A stretch of DNA of 64,000 bases from Aspidiotus rigidus (GCA_035079385.1 JAVHKY010000028.1:992001-1056000), one strand, 5' to 3'. Counted from the stretch's first letter, positions 32,701 through 42,847 are shown. Numbers and translations: made by a program. The notes: generated by a model from the letters alone, not told the origin.

Positions 32701-34625
32701 CTGTCTATTTCTTTCTTCTCATTTTGTGTAATTTCGAGAGGAAAAATATGCAAAAAGTGACTTTTTTCTTCTGCTACAGGAGGTAAAAATTCTAACGATT
32801 CACTAGAGGTACAAATTACTTGGTTGTCCTCATTTATTCTTCGGGTAGCAATCATTTTTAGATCAGAGCAATTTTTTGTTTGGGTGATAGGTAAAATAAC
32901 GTCAAGTGTAGTTAACTCAAGTTCCATCTTACCAGTCTTGATGGTAGCTTCTGTAGCTTTCAAAATATTGTAACCGAGAATTCCGGTGTCAAGATTACCA
33001 ATATCACTACGTCGAACAACATGAAATTTAAATTCATATTTTTCTCCGTTAAGCATTACTGGTAGGAATATTTTTCCAATACAACAAATAGATGCTTCGT
33101 CAACTGCTCCTAAATATTCCGGAGTTTCGAATTGCTCAATTGCTTTCAGATTTTCGAATAAAATATCTTCAATAGGCAGGATTGACACTTCTGCACCTGT
33201 GTCTAAGAGAAAAGGAAAAATAGATTTTTTGGTATACGGACTTTCTAGATGAACAAATCCACGTTTTTCCAGTGTATTAATTGAGAAACTCTTGATGGTA
33301 TGAATAGGTGAAAATCTCTTGATAGTGTGGACTGCTTTTCTCACATCTTCAGATGATTTTTGGTCGTTTCCTCCATTATTTGGATTCAGTTTACATTCCC
33401 GAGCAAAATGTCCTGTCTTTTGACATATGTGGCACTTTCTGGAATTAGAATTTTGATTAGGATTAAAATTTCCCTGAGGAGCCTTTGAGTTAGACTCCTT
33501 TTCTTTAAGTTTATAACACTGTGAGATATTGTGTCCTGTTCGAAAACAGAATCGACAAGTGATAGCATTGATCCTGGGAGAGTTAGAAGAATTGTAATTA
33601 TTTTTGGACCCATTTTGGTTCCTGAGACGGTCATTATAAGCCTTTTTTCGGCACTCACTTATCATATGACCTGGCACTCTGCAGTACGCACAAACCCCTG
33701 TGGAGGAGGGGGAGGAGCTCTTAAAGTTTCCCACTCCACCTTTCTTCTTGCGACATTCCGAATTGGTATGGTTATTCAAGTTACAGATGCTGCAATATTT
33801 TTTCCCAATTTTCTGTGATTGTCTTTCTTCTTCAATGGCTTCATTGACAGCTTGATCAAAGGTTGACACCTTCATGATGCGTAAATAACGACTCATTTCT
33901 GGTAGGCTATGATTTCTGAAACGATTAAAAGCATTATTTTCGAGTAACTTCCCTGTGAAAGTTACATCTTCTTTTTCATTAACTGCTGCCTCTTTGGCTT
34001 TCCAAATAATTTTCTTGATACGATTTGCGAAATCTTGTGATTTTTCTCCAGGTTTCTGTTCAACAGTATTAAGTTGTTCACATAATTGACTGAAAGAATA
34101 TTTATACTTATACTTCTTCAGAAGATAATCTTTCAATTTATCCCAAGTATTGATATCTTTTCGTCCATTTAGATCGGCACGAGCTGCATGTGTGATACGA
34201 TTCATAGCGGCAATAAAAACTTTCTTTACCATTTTCTCTGGGCAATAGCTAAAAGCAGTAGTACAATCATCAATAAAAGGTTGAAGTTCTTCAGGTTTAC
34301 CTGTAAAATCATGACGAAGTAAACTTGTTATCTCTTTAGCGTTTTCATAACCTATATCCTCAACAGTAGGAGACATTTTTTCGAGTTTAGGAAGATTTTT
34401 AGTAGGAAGGTTAGGAAAAATATGAGGATTTTTGTGCAACTTATCGATGGCAGCGTCTTTGGCGGCCCTTGCTGGTTGTGTCCGTAAAGGTAGTCCGGTA
34501 ACTGGATCTACTGGATTGGAGTGCGAGGCTTCTGTTGGATCGGAGACTGGATTATCTTCAGTTCTGCTTGGCTCGACTTCGGATCTACGAGTAGTTTCGG
34601 GAGAACTTGGTGGCGTTCCCGACAT
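29736..34625 (-). CDS. gag-pol: Gag-pol polyprotein, Ty3/gypsy
   Basis: 1629 residues from an ATG at 34625, no internal stops. Gag carries four CCHC zinc knuckles (about 278-291, 312-325, 357-370, 398-411), more than the usual one or two. The aspartic protease has LLDTGAEVS (Asp475). Reverse transcriptase shows the LDLANGFHQIPV motif (about 793-804) and YLDD (856-859). RNase H starts at NTDAS (Asp1005), with Glu1046 and Asp1072. Integrase has an HHCC finger (about 1299-1338) and DDE residues near Asp1368, Asp1427 and Glu1463. No chromodomain is seen. Gag and pol share one frame, so no ribosomal frameshift is needed. It would assemble particles, copy the RNA and insert the cDNA. Confidence 0.95.
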   Translation of the reverse strand: MSGTPPSSPETTRRSEVEPSRTEDNPVSDPTEASHSNPVDPVTGLPLRTQPARAAKDAAIDKLHKNPHIFPNLPTKNLPKLEKMSPTVEDIGYENAKEITSLLRHDFTGKPEELQPFIDDCTTAFSYCPEKMVKKVFIAAMNRITHAARADLNGRKDINTWDKLKDYLLKKYKYKYSFSQLCEQLNTVEQKPGEKSQDFANRIKKIIWKAKEAAVNEKEDVTFTGKLLENNAFNRFRNHSLPEMSRYLRIMKVSTFDQAVNEAIEEERQSQKIGKKYCSICNLNNHTNSECRKKKGGVGNFKSSSPSSTGVCAYCRVPGHMISECRKKAYNDRLRNQNGSKNNYNSSNSPRINAITCRFCFRTGHNISQCYKLKEKESNSKAPQGNFNPNQNSNSRKCHICQKTGHFARECKLNPNNGGNDQKSSEDVRKAVHTIKRFSPIHTIKSFSINTLEKRGFVHLESPYTKKSIFPFLLDTGAEVSILPIEDILFENLKAIEQFETPEYLGAVDEASICCIGKIFLPVMLNGEKYEFKFHVVRRSDIGNLDTGILGYNILKATEATIKTGKMELELTTLDVILPITQTKNCSDLKMIATRRINEDNQVICTSSESLEFLPPVAEEKSHFLHIFPLEITQNEKKEIDRTSKVISNLRINHLNDEDKKILTSLIKEFSQNFFLQDDPLPLLQETFKHEIHLTNEKPIYVKNYRFPFCHKAEVEKQTTELLNRGIIKKSISPWNAPIWIVPKKKDASQQVKWRMVIDYRKLNDVTIDDRFPIPNIEDIFDNLGDAKYFSTLDLANGFHQIPVRECDQPKTAFSTHQGHFEFTRMPFGLKNAPSTFQSAISAIFADLINSICFIYLDDIIIFSKTKTEHFFRLRQIFQRVHEYSLQIQPDKSEFLMEQILYLGHIVTTDGIKPNPEKTKVLNEYPIPKNVKDVQKFLGLTGYYRKFIESYAEIAKPLTLLLRKNELFIWSDNCQQSFEKLIKALTSDKILIHPNFEKLFYLNTDASNYVIGSVLQQKDNEGNLRPISYASRTLNRAETNYSTIEKETLAIVWSVKHFRPYLFGRKFEILSDHKPLIWLFKANDPGSRLLRWRLRLEEYDFNISHVSGTKNVVADALSRINVINAITRSQRKRKLLAENKETPEVVQPSSSSSSSTLSTSKPWSSIDITKTTNILLFMTETNIHTSPLSRDFNIVGKKGEVVYHFAHQKKFFFAFYKQTVTEEFEWDIFISLLETLNLVLQKHKIKEASVYDENNSLSKSEIPQMEKLFNRELPGIILSWLQIGNCPDDKTSILAKYHEHILTGHPGNQRLYDMIRNNGYYWFGMKDDIRSYINSCLQCKLVKSRQNPTKLPMVITDTASAPLDKIAIDIVGPLPLTISGNRFILSVQDNLTKFLYLKALNIHTAEVVANNLTSFFAMFGIPKILLSDQGSEFKSQLMEHLTKTFQISHVFCSPYCPTSNAHLERSHSTVKEYLKFYVNAEKDDWDCFLDTATFSFNQAIHTSTGYAPFELMFGRKVLLESKARTYDDVMNDMLEKFDMIHRKARETTIQKKHKSKEKYDRTHNQDFRFFLGGSALLRDQTAKSAKKLHPQNKGPYRIVATNFPNVTLDINGQHRTYHGKLLQPYFASS

Positions 34626-34867
34626 ACAACACGAGATGAAAAACGACGATGTAAAAGAGTCAAATGTTTTGCGAAAAAATTACGAACGAAAGCGACGAAT
34701 TGATCGCGAAAGAAAAAAGAAAATAAAGACTTGCGAAACTTTACGAATTTTTTCACGAATAAAAAAATTTAGACGCGAACGAGGAAAGGAAAAAAGGTTC
34801 AAAGAGGAAAAGGAGTAAGTGAAGGAGATGAGATTCGCGACACAATACACCCTATCCCTAAGAGTAT

Positions 34868-34878
34868 CGACTGCGCCA
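34868..34878 (-). promoter_or_regulatory. Primer-binding site, tRNA-Ser type
   Basis: On the coding strand this reads TGGCGCAGTCG, complementary to the 3' end of an insect tRNA-Ser whose acceptor ends CGACTGCG plus CCA. It begins 8 bases inside the 5' LTR boundary at 34887. Minus-strand cDNA synthesis would start here. Confidence 0.75.
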
Positions 34879-34886
34879 GAATTCTA

Positions 34887-35754
34887 TGTTGCGTTTTATT
34901 TCAACACAGAGTTTTAAGGATCTTCTCGAGGATTCAAAGAGGAGACAAGCCTTTTCAATAAAAGAAAGAATATTTACTTGGATTCATGATGAATACAATA
35001 AGAACGATAGAAAGAATGTAACAAAGAGTACGAAACAGAAAAGAATTTGTCGCGAATGATGACGCGGAGTTCGGCGATGAAATATTGACTGCTGTCAAAA
35101 TCGACTGAAAGAAGTACGAACTGGTCGGAGAGATTAACAGGTATACTGCTTGAGCTGCTCGGACTGCACGAACTGCACGAACTGATGATTGGAGAGCTTG
35201 GTCCTCCTTATATAGGGTTAGATACATCATTAGTTGAACAACAAAGTCATAAAATTAATGGGTACATGAGAGTTTGAGAATTTAGGATAAGTTAGACAGA
35301 AAAACGGTGTCGAGGAATTGACGAGAGAGTTGTAAGAGAACGGAAAAGTAGATTATCAAGAAATAGATAATACGTAAGACGAATGTACAATGTATATTCG
35401 TCAGTAAATTGGTTTCACGTGTGAGAAAGGAAACAAAGAAGATAGTAATTCGAGAGGATGTTGATAGCATTTCGAGAAATTCTTGAAGAGGATGTTGAGA
35501 CAGATAAACATTAAGGTTTCGGAAAAAAGAAATGATATGGGACGCGTGTAAGTTAACAGAAAGATAGACGCGTGCGTCAGAGGAAAGAAGATTAGCAAAT
35601 GCTTAAACGGAAACGTGAATTGACGTAAGAAAATCGAAAAGAAGTGGAAGAAGTTGGAGATTAGGAAAGAATAGGTAAAGGGAGAATTTGGAGGACATAA
35701 AGGAAAATTTAGGAAATATAAGAGAGAAAGCAAGCGCATAGCTCGATTGCAACA
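34887..35754 (-). repeat. 5' LTR of gypsy element
   Basis: 868 bp, the same length as the 3' LTR and apparently identical. It would supply the promoter for the genomic RNA on the minus strand. Confidence 0.9.
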
Positions 35755-35907
35755 ATGGCTCGAGGGTCGAAATTTTTCCAAGTTTTTCGCTGGACGGCGC
35801 ACGGCGGACGGCGCAATAGCTCGAGAGTCGAAATTTTTTCTAAGTCCCTCTCCTATCATATATGGCTCGAGAGTCGAAATTTTTCCAAGTCCCCCTTCTA
35901 TCATATA
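35755..35907. repeat. 45-bp satellite, right flank of gypsy element
   Basis: Three units and one GGACGGCGCAC spacer. Starts with ATGG, the second copy of the gypsy target duplication. Its far edge truncates the DUF7869-like gene. Confidence 0.8.
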
Positions 35908-37582
35908 GAGCGCATTGGCTAGAGTCTCATTGCGATTTTGGTAACAGCAACCGTCACTCCATAGTACAACAACGTCGCCTTCATCCAAACAAAGACCTTC
36001 CAGAAATTTTACAATCAACGTAGCAAATACACTTGCCTGAAGATCGGCCTCACTTTCATCCCAAAGATAACAGAAGCCTTGGTGAGTACGGCAATTATAT
36101 ACAGTAAAATTATGGACAATGAGTTTTGATTTATAGTAGGCCGCCGACGCTTTTGTAACTGGGCACGTAAGTACAGCCTCGAGATCCATCGTGGATACAA
36201 ATTTGTAGTCGGAGTCCTTTATATCTGATTCCATAGCACCTCTGGCTTTGTTTTTCTTCTGTACATGAAAATCATAAATCTGTTTGGTGATATCGGGATT
36301 TTCATTTTCGTATCCTAGGCACAAGTCGCATAGATCTTTACGCGGCCTGTACATACTAATCTTTAATTCGTCCATCACGTCCACAAATACTTTACTCTTA
36401 ACGGGTTTTTTCTTTCTTTCTGTGCCATATTCCACAAATACTCGCTGAATGTGTTGCTTACTCTCCCACGCAGGTTCTAAATATAATCTGTCGGTATCAG
36501 CTCGGCAGTAAGGCGTCTCCATTTTTGGGAGTGAATCGAAAAATTCTTTCTCAATTTTTCTTTGTGTCTCACTCATTACATTCTTATAGTGAATCTTCGA
36601 CTGGGAGTCATCGCCATCATATCGACGTTTCACCCAGTTCAAAACGGTCCACTCATTTAAACCAAATGTATTTAAGAACATTTTCTTACAAATGCGAATA
36701 ATTGTTTCTGAATCATTCGATGAAGTGTTTTTCAAATGGAATTTTAAAGTTTGTTTTCCACGAGATACTTCATTTTTACGATGCTTAAGATATTTGGGTA
36801 CACTTCTGGTCACCAAACTTCTGACAGTGCCCTTCTTCTCCGACCAGTTCATTTCCCAGAATTTTTTGAAACATACCTCTCGGTATTCATCGGATATTTC
36901 TGAACATTTCAATATGGTATTTGGAAGCTTGCTCAGCTTACACTCGCAACGGTTACCAATTTTGCGTTCACTTCGTGGTGCAATGTACTGTCGTTTATCG
37001 CTTGTTTCCGATTTCTTCAAACCAAGATAGGGTAAGCCTGTATCAAAAAATGGAATTTCGATGAATTTTCAATCGAATCAAAATCATTTTGGACAAGAAT
37101 TATTGTTTACCGTGTTCTCGTAGTTTTTGGTTTTTGTTGATCACCCATGACTCACTATGCCCCTTTCGGGCCCTCTTCTTAGGAATGAAAATTTCATCTA
37201 CATCTGGTTCATTTTCACCACATACACGAGCGTCTTCATCTATAAAATAGTAACTTGGTCTTACAAATGAGTGAAACTTGCAGACAGTCATTCAAAACAG
37301 TGTCTTTTCTTTTACCTGTATTACTACTTCCTTTTTCTGAGTCCGTTTCTTCAACATAAGAAGGATCGTTCGGACCCTCATCTTCCGATTCCAAAGCGTA
37401 ATTTCTGTTCGACGAAGTACAAGCTGGAATTGTTTCTTCAGCGATCACTTTTTCGGGAACTATGATATCATTTGTACAGTTATTCTCTGTGTTTGAATAC
37501 GAATAGTTCTGCAAGGGTATGTCATTTGTACCAGCTTGCATGAGCAGTGAATTGTCGGCTTCAGACAGTAAGTCGGTTTCCT
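35908..37582 (-). pseudogene. DUF7869-like transposase-type protein, 3' truncated
   Basis: At least three exons read 37582-37316, 37239-37111 and 37037-35908, with GTAA donors and TATAG/ACAG acceptors and matching phases. The first exons are acidic (ESEDEGPND), with a basic KKRARKGH stretch. The long exon carries CDLCLGYEN, STMDLEAVLTC, YNCRTHQGFCYLWDE and WSDGCCYQNRN. The last is the W-S-D-x-C-x-x-Q-N-K/R-N signature I associate with DUF7869 proteins, probably a domesticated or mobile DDE-type family. Coding stops at 35908, where satellite begins. The apparent continuation into the LTR is chance, so the C-terminus is lost. No terminal repeats were found. Confidence 0.6.
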
Positions 37583-37763
37583 CTACGTAAAACAGGACTT
37601 CGTGTTAATTCTGTATCCGGTGTGGCAGTACACGGTCATTGGCGTCGATAATAGAAGGTTGCAACTCATCTTCTACACCACCTTGAATTCCTAAAATGTA
37701 GTTATTTCGATCATTTGATTTCATAAGTTGATCTAAAGTAATTTATTATTTGATTTATAGTAT

Positions 37764-38127
37764 TTACTCTAGAACAGCACCTTCTTTGATTGCAGGCTCA
37801 TGATTGTACATATCGGTTTGAAATTCTATCAATTTGTTGGTGAATTTAAAAATATCAGGATGGCTCTTATAAAAACATTCGTTAAACTGGCTATGAAATG
37901 ACTCGCACGCATTTGTTGTTTGGATAAGTTCACCAGTTTCAGATGCCCAGAGGGTCGGAGGGAACATCGCATCACCGTTCAAGTAGTTGTTTAACAAATA
38001 TTCGGAAAATGTTGATAGTTTTGGGCACACCGGGCGAATGGGTACAAGATCATGAACGAAAGCGTCACGAACCTCTGAAGGTTTGAGAAAACCATGAGTA
38101 ATGCTGTAGACACGTGTTATGATGCGA
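37764..38127 (-). pseudogene. MULE-like transposase C-terminal fragment
   Basis: An open frame on the minus strand without a start, containing GFLKPSEV, TNACESFHSQFN and SHPDIFKF. These fit the tail of MULE-type transposases (T-N-x-x-E-x-x-H followed by H-P-x-I-F). It lacks the catalytic domain. It lies upstream of the DUF7869-like exons on the same strand; the two could be a fused or nested insertion, but no splice join is evident. Confidence 0.5.
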
Positions 38128-38573
38128 AAATGTTAAGTGAACAGGTTACTTCCTATGCACTGCGTAATGTAGGTACTCGTCTTTCATACATTTTGTACCA
38201 TTCGCGCTAGACCTGTATACCTTATGCAAAGTACGTAGTGTGCATTTTACTCATCATTACGTCCGCGTCCTGCGTGCTTAATACAAGGTGTGCTTTTTAC
38301 TCAACTGAAAATCGTGTGTGCTTAATACAGGGTGTGCTATTTACGCAGGTAACATTTGTGTGTGTTTATTACATGGTGTGCTTTTTACTCAGCAGGTGTG
38401 TGCAAATTACGAACTCCCAAACTCGTAAGTCAGACTTACGCGGATTTTAAATACGGCGGGTAAATGATTATCACATTTTGAAAACCTCGTAAATCAACTT
38501 ACAAGGTTTTTGAAGTTAGAATAAATACTGGATAAATGACGTGGTTTTTAAACAAGCCTGTAGGAGCGCTAAC
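38128..38573. repeat. Noncoding with loose GTGTGCTTTTTACTCA repeats
   Basis: Between about 38230 and 38410 a motif of about 50 bp, near TGTGCTTTTTACTCA or TGTGCTTAATACAGGG, occurs four or five times imperfectly. No gene is seen. Confidence 0.5.
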
Positions 38574-38692
38574 ATAAATCTTAGTAGATTTTATACGGTC
38601 CTGCAAATTATGGCCAAGCATACTGAACGAATGGAATACTCAAAATAGTAAAACGAGGAGTAAACTAAACAAAGCCACAGAAATACGATTAC

Positions 38693-38734
38693 ACACTGGA
38701 GCGCTTTCGATTAATAAACCATTGTCAACAGTGA
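38693..38734 (-). ncRNA. Degenerate hammerhead-like motif, left PLE arm
   Basis: Mirror copy of the motif at 41066-41107. It lies downstream of the endonuclease stop, where Penelope-like elements usually carry hammerhead ribozymes. Two core bases differ from consensus, so cleavage is doubtful. Confidence 0.35.
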
Positions 38735-38786
38735 CATGAAAGCAACTGAAACCAATTACCGCTAGGTAGGAGAACATCCGACGAGA

Positions 38787-39869
38787 TCATGACTGAACCA
38801 GCGAGTCATCACGATGTGAATCATACTCATAAACTAATTCAATCAATCCCTCATCAGGTATGTACCTGTTTAGCACATTTAGGCTGTCGTTATTAAGGTG
38901 CCGAATAATTTCAATGTGCTCAAGCGCCGTTCGTTTGAAGTACGAGTTCTCTCTGTGGAGGAGGGTCTCGGACCCCTCTTTATAGCAGTGACCACTGGTA
39001 ATGAGATGGTCCGCAAAAGCCGACTCCCCCAATTTCTTTTTCTCCCAAGCTTTCTTATGCTCGTCAATTCTAATTTTAAGTTGACGGCCAGTCTCGCCTA
39101 TGTATATCCCTTTACAATCATTACAATTCACCTTGTAGACACCACTTTTTTCGAGCAATGGGATAGGGTCCTTCAATTTGACAAAAAGACTTTTTACAGT
39201 ATTAAGGTTATAATAAGCTGGTCGGAACCCAAACGGGCGGAGTACGCTACCTAATTTTGAAGAAAACTTCCCCAAGAAGGGGAGCCTTATCCAACGCTTC
39301 CTACTCTCCAATGTCGGGTTGCGGGGGAGGGAGGTAGTGGAGTCCAGGCATTTCCGAGTCAACTTCCTCCGGACCATGAGGTCAATGTCTATGCTCACCT
39401 CATTCACTCTGGCCAAATGCTTTATAGTCGATAGCTCCCTTTGAAAGGCGGTCTGACCAAGCGGAATACTGGTCAACCGGTGGACAAAGCTATTGAATGC
39501 AGCGGATTTATGGGCGACAGGGCAGAATGATCTGCCGTGGACAGTAGTATCGGTCGATGTAACTTTCCTATAGATGGCGAATTCATGGACACCGTCTCTA
39601 TTGGAGATCGTGAGGTCCAAAAAATTAATAGATGAACCGCCCACTTCCAATGTGAATTTGATGGAAGGATACTGATTATTGATATACTTAAGAAACTCCA
39701 AAAGGAGATCTCTGGGACCGGTCCACGCACACAAAACATCGTCGACGTACCTGCGCCAATAGTGTATATGACCCAAAAGCACATGGCCAGAGGAAAAAAG
39801 ATCTAGCTCAAATTTTGACATAAATACCTCCGAGATGAGGGATCCCAGAGGAGAGCCAATAGGAATGCC
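38787..39869 (-). pseudogene. Penelope-like RT/GIY-YIG, left arm
   Basis: Outward-reading frame ending at 38787. Contains GIPIGSPLGSLISEVFM, the YVDD catalytic motif of reverse transcriptase, and a C-terminal GIY-YIG endonuclease (SGVYKVNCNDCKGIYIGETG) with the CxxC insertion typical of the family. The frame opens inside the spacer and the antisense of the other arm, so the N-terminal half of the protein is missing. Differs from the right arm by one or two residues (for example Tyr for His in NRYIPD). Confidence 0.85.
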
Positions 39870-39930
39870 CTGCTGGTCTCCCAATTTTTGCAAATTTGAG
39901 GGTAAGTTTTTTGAGTTTCCTGAGGAGGTT

Positions 39931-41013
39931 GGCATTCCTATTGGCTCTCCTCTGGGATCCCTCATCTCGGAGGTATTTATGTCAAAATTTGAGCTAGATC
40001 TTTTTTCCTCTGGCCATGTGCTTTTGGGTCATATACACTATTGGCGCAGGTACGTCGACGATGTTTTGTGTGCGTGGACCGGTCCCAGAGATCTCCTTTT
40101 GGAGTTTCTTAAGTATATCAATAATCAGTATCCTTCCATCAAATTCACATTGGAAGTGGGCGGTTCATCTATTAATTTTTTGGACCTCACGATCTCCAAT
40201 AGAGACGGTGTCCATGAATTCGCCATCTATAGGAAAGTTACATCGACCGATACTACTGTCCACGGCAGATCATTCTGCCCTGTCGCCCATAAATCCGCTG
40301 CATTCAATAGCTTTGTCCACCGGTTGACCAGTATTCCGCTTGGTCAGACCGCCTTTCAAAGGGAGCTATCGACTATAAAGCATTTGGCCAGAGTGAATGA
40401 GGTGAGCATAGACATTGACCTCATGGTCCGGAGGAAGTTGACTCGGAAATGCCTGGACTCCACTACCTCCCTCCCCCGCAACCCGACATTGGAGAGTAGG
40501 AAGCGTTGGATAAGGCTCCCCTTCTTGGGGAAGTTTTCTTCAAAATTAGGTAGCGTACTCCGCCCGTTTGGGTTCCGACCAGCTTATTATAACCTTAATA
40601 CTGTAAAAAGTCTTTTTGTCAAATTGAAGGACCCTATCCCATTGCTCGAAAAAAGTGGTGTCTACAAGGTGAATTGTAATGATTGTAAAGGGATATACAT
40701 AGGCGAGACTGGCCGTCAACTTAAAATTAGAATTGACGAGCATAAGAAAGCTTGGGAGAAAAAGAAATTGGGGGAGTCGGCTTTTGCGGACCATCTCATT
40801 ACCAGTGGTCACTGCTATAAAGAGGGGTCCGAGACCCTCCTCCACAGAGAGAACTCGTACTTCAAACGAACGGCGCTTGAGCACATTGAAATTATTCGAC
40901 ACCTTAATAACGACAGCCTAAATGTGCTAAACAGGCACATACCTGATGAGGGATTGATTGAATTAGTTTATGAGTATGATTCACATCGTGATGACTCGCT
41001 GGTTCAGTCATGA
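39931..41013 (+). pseudogene. Penelope-like RT/GIY-YIG, right arm
   Basis: Mirror image of the left arm ORF, ending at 41013. The catalytic motifs are the same: YVDD at codons 73-76 of the open frame and GVY...YIG at about 275-290. Also N-terminally incomplete. The two arms share a stretch of conserved protein on both sides of the spacer, so the join lies within the reverse-transcriptase palm coding region. Confidence 0.85.
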
Positions 41014-41065
41014 TCTCGTCGGATGTTCTCCTTCCTAGCGGTAATTGGTTTCAGTTGCTTTCATG

Positions 41066-41107
41066 TCACTGTTGACAATGGTTTATTAATCGAAAGCGCT
41101 CCAGTGT
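41066..41107 (+). ncRNA. Degenerate hammerhead-like motif, right PLE arm
   Basis: Helix I CACTG/CAGTG, helix II GGTT-TATT-AATC and a self-complementary helix III AGCGCT after GAA fit the minimal type-I hammerheads of Penelope-like elements, with cleavage expected after the C at 41101. The CUGANGA core reads TTGACAA with one extra base before helix II, so two core positions are changed. It is probably inactive. Confidence 0.4.
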
Positions 41108-41188
41108 GTAATCGTATTTCTGTGGCTTTGTTTAGTTTACTCCTCGTTCTACTATTTTGAGTATTCCATTCGTTCAATAAATCTTAGT

Positions 41189-42847
41189 CTTACGAGGTTT
41201 TTCAAATCAGATTCCTCGATTTTTTTCCCTTCAGAAACCATCGCAAGTCGATTTTCGTTAAAATTGGACTTACGCGGTTTTTAAAGAACACCCGCGATAT
41301 GTTTTATTCGCATGCAGGTATCTAACACGACATCTTTTTCTTCCTTTTTCCTGGCCCATATACATGACGGGTACGGTAAATATTTTGTTTCCCACGTAGT
41401 ATACGCGCCAATACAGCCATGAGTGAAAAACGATATATTTTCTCCCTCTTCTTCTCCTTCTTCTTCTTGTGCCGCCTTTCTCTTGTGCGTGAACAAGTAA
41501 ACCCCACTTTCGAACTTCCACCCATTCAAAAATCATGATGAAAGAATAGAAGAATTACGAAGAAACATTGCGATATATTGACGAAGTAAATTCTCGTCCC
41601 CCCGATCTCTCGTTTCTTCCCCTTTTCTTATGAGACTTCGTTCTTATCTTAACGTCGGGATAGTGGAAAATATGAGAGTCCCATTAATTTAAATTATTAT
41701 TTATATACAAGGTGAGAGAAGAAGACGCCTCGAAACGTAAGCAGTTTTATTAAAGGATGACTGGGTGCGAAAGCAAGAAAGAATAAGCGAGAAAAAATGA
41801 ATTTTAAGACACGCATCTTTGTATAATAGTGTGAGTATATATAATGATTGGTTAATAATTAAATGTTGCTTGTGTGGAGATGGCATCTTGACCACATGCC
41901 ACCCCAAACTACACAGAGTACGACTAATACATTCTTATGTATGAGTATATGAATTTAAATGATAGCATTGTTAGGAGCTGGCGAGTGTACTACGTCTTAC
42001 ATAGAAGTGTGCTTCTATTATCTATTCCATTTATCTTTCCATTAACGTTTTTGCGACTTTATCAATTCACCGGCCTTCCGCATAAGTAGTGTCTTCCGTT
42101 TTCGCTTCTTTTTAATCACCCTCGTATTTGTACACCCTACCTTACGACCACTGTACTGAAATTCATATATTAAATGACATCTGAGATGTGTTCCCAGTTT
42201 CTGTAAAAAATAAAAGTCTACTCATTTTGTAGGTCTCTGAACTGAGAGACACTGTACCATTGTATCTAACGACCTTACGTTTTCCGAAGAAAGCAGCTCC
42301 TATAAATTTGAACCTCCGAATTTAATGCTAATGAATTACTCGTTATCAGTTGGGTACGAGTAGCTGTTGTACGCTGCGCGGTCTCTCGTTCATTTTTTCA
42401 GCACATTTTATCACACAATGAGAGCAGATCTTTGAACTTAATTAAGAAACTGTCGCGTGAGGTCATTTGTGAATGAGTTGTGATTTCATTTTCAAACCTA
42501 CCCGTACCTAACACGCTTCCATAAATCGTGAATAATTTTTACGATTATTTCTGTAGAAGGTCAGATCAAACACTGCAGAACCATCATCAATTTGGGTGTT
42601 TTTCCCTTGTACTATAACGTTGCTATTACCAGCAAGTACATTGTCAACTTCATAACGACGTACTTACAATACATGTGTGTGGAAACTTTATATTACACAA
42701 CTAATGCGAAAAAAGTGAAAAATAACTTTCAGAGTGCATAACTTACAAAATGAGGCAACGCTTGATGAACCAAATTCTTCTCACTGGCGTTTATTCATGT
42801 TAGGGAACCTAAGGATAGAAAATCTCATCCGCAGAGACTATGACATT
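41189..42847. other. Noncoding, nothing recognised
   Basis: Includes a short CT-rich run (TTCTTCTCCTTCTTCTTC) near 41450 and nothing else I can support. Open frames here are low-complexity. Confidence 0.5.

Larger units (their letters stand above)
27844..35754 (-). mobile_element. Ty3/gypsy LTR retrotransposon, apparently intact
   Basis: About 7.9 kb, read on the minus strand, with ATGG target duplications at 27840-27843 and 35755-35758. LTRs are 868 bp each and look identical by eye. They start TGTTGCG and end TTGCAACA on the plus strand. A primer site complementary to tRNA-Ser lies just inside the 5' LTR. Coding comprises one gag-pol frame and a further ORF where env would be. The outer end at 27844 has an additional 29-bp copy of the LTR terminus in tandem. 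Identical LTRs and open frames point to a recent insertion. This is an endogenous element; no infectivity is implied. Confidence 0.9.
38574..41188. mobile_element. Palindromic Penelope-like element with 12-bp target duplication
   Basis: Two inverted arms, 38624-39869 and 39931-41176 (1,246 bp each, no indels, few mismatches), flank a 61-bp spacer. Each arm encodes the C-terminal part of a Penelope-like reverse transcriptase plus GIY-YIG endonuclease, pointing outward. The direct repeat ATAAATCTTAGT is at 38574-38585 and 41177-41188. Between the left repeat and left arm is a 38-bp tail with no mirror copy, as Penelope-like insertions often show. The structure looks like one insertion event of a head-to-head, 5'-truncated pair. 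Confidence 0.85.

Noticed and set aside
35401..37020. A single 539-codon minus-strand protein
   Set aside because: Its last ~170 codons are antisense satellite and gypsy LTR sequence, also present at 28387-28740. Only the part upstream of 35908 belongs to the DUF7869-like gene, and its start is an intron boundary, not an initiation codon.
41270..41536. Basic/acidic ORF of ~88 residues in three frames
   Set aside because: It is the translation of a CT-rich simple run and has no start or codon support.
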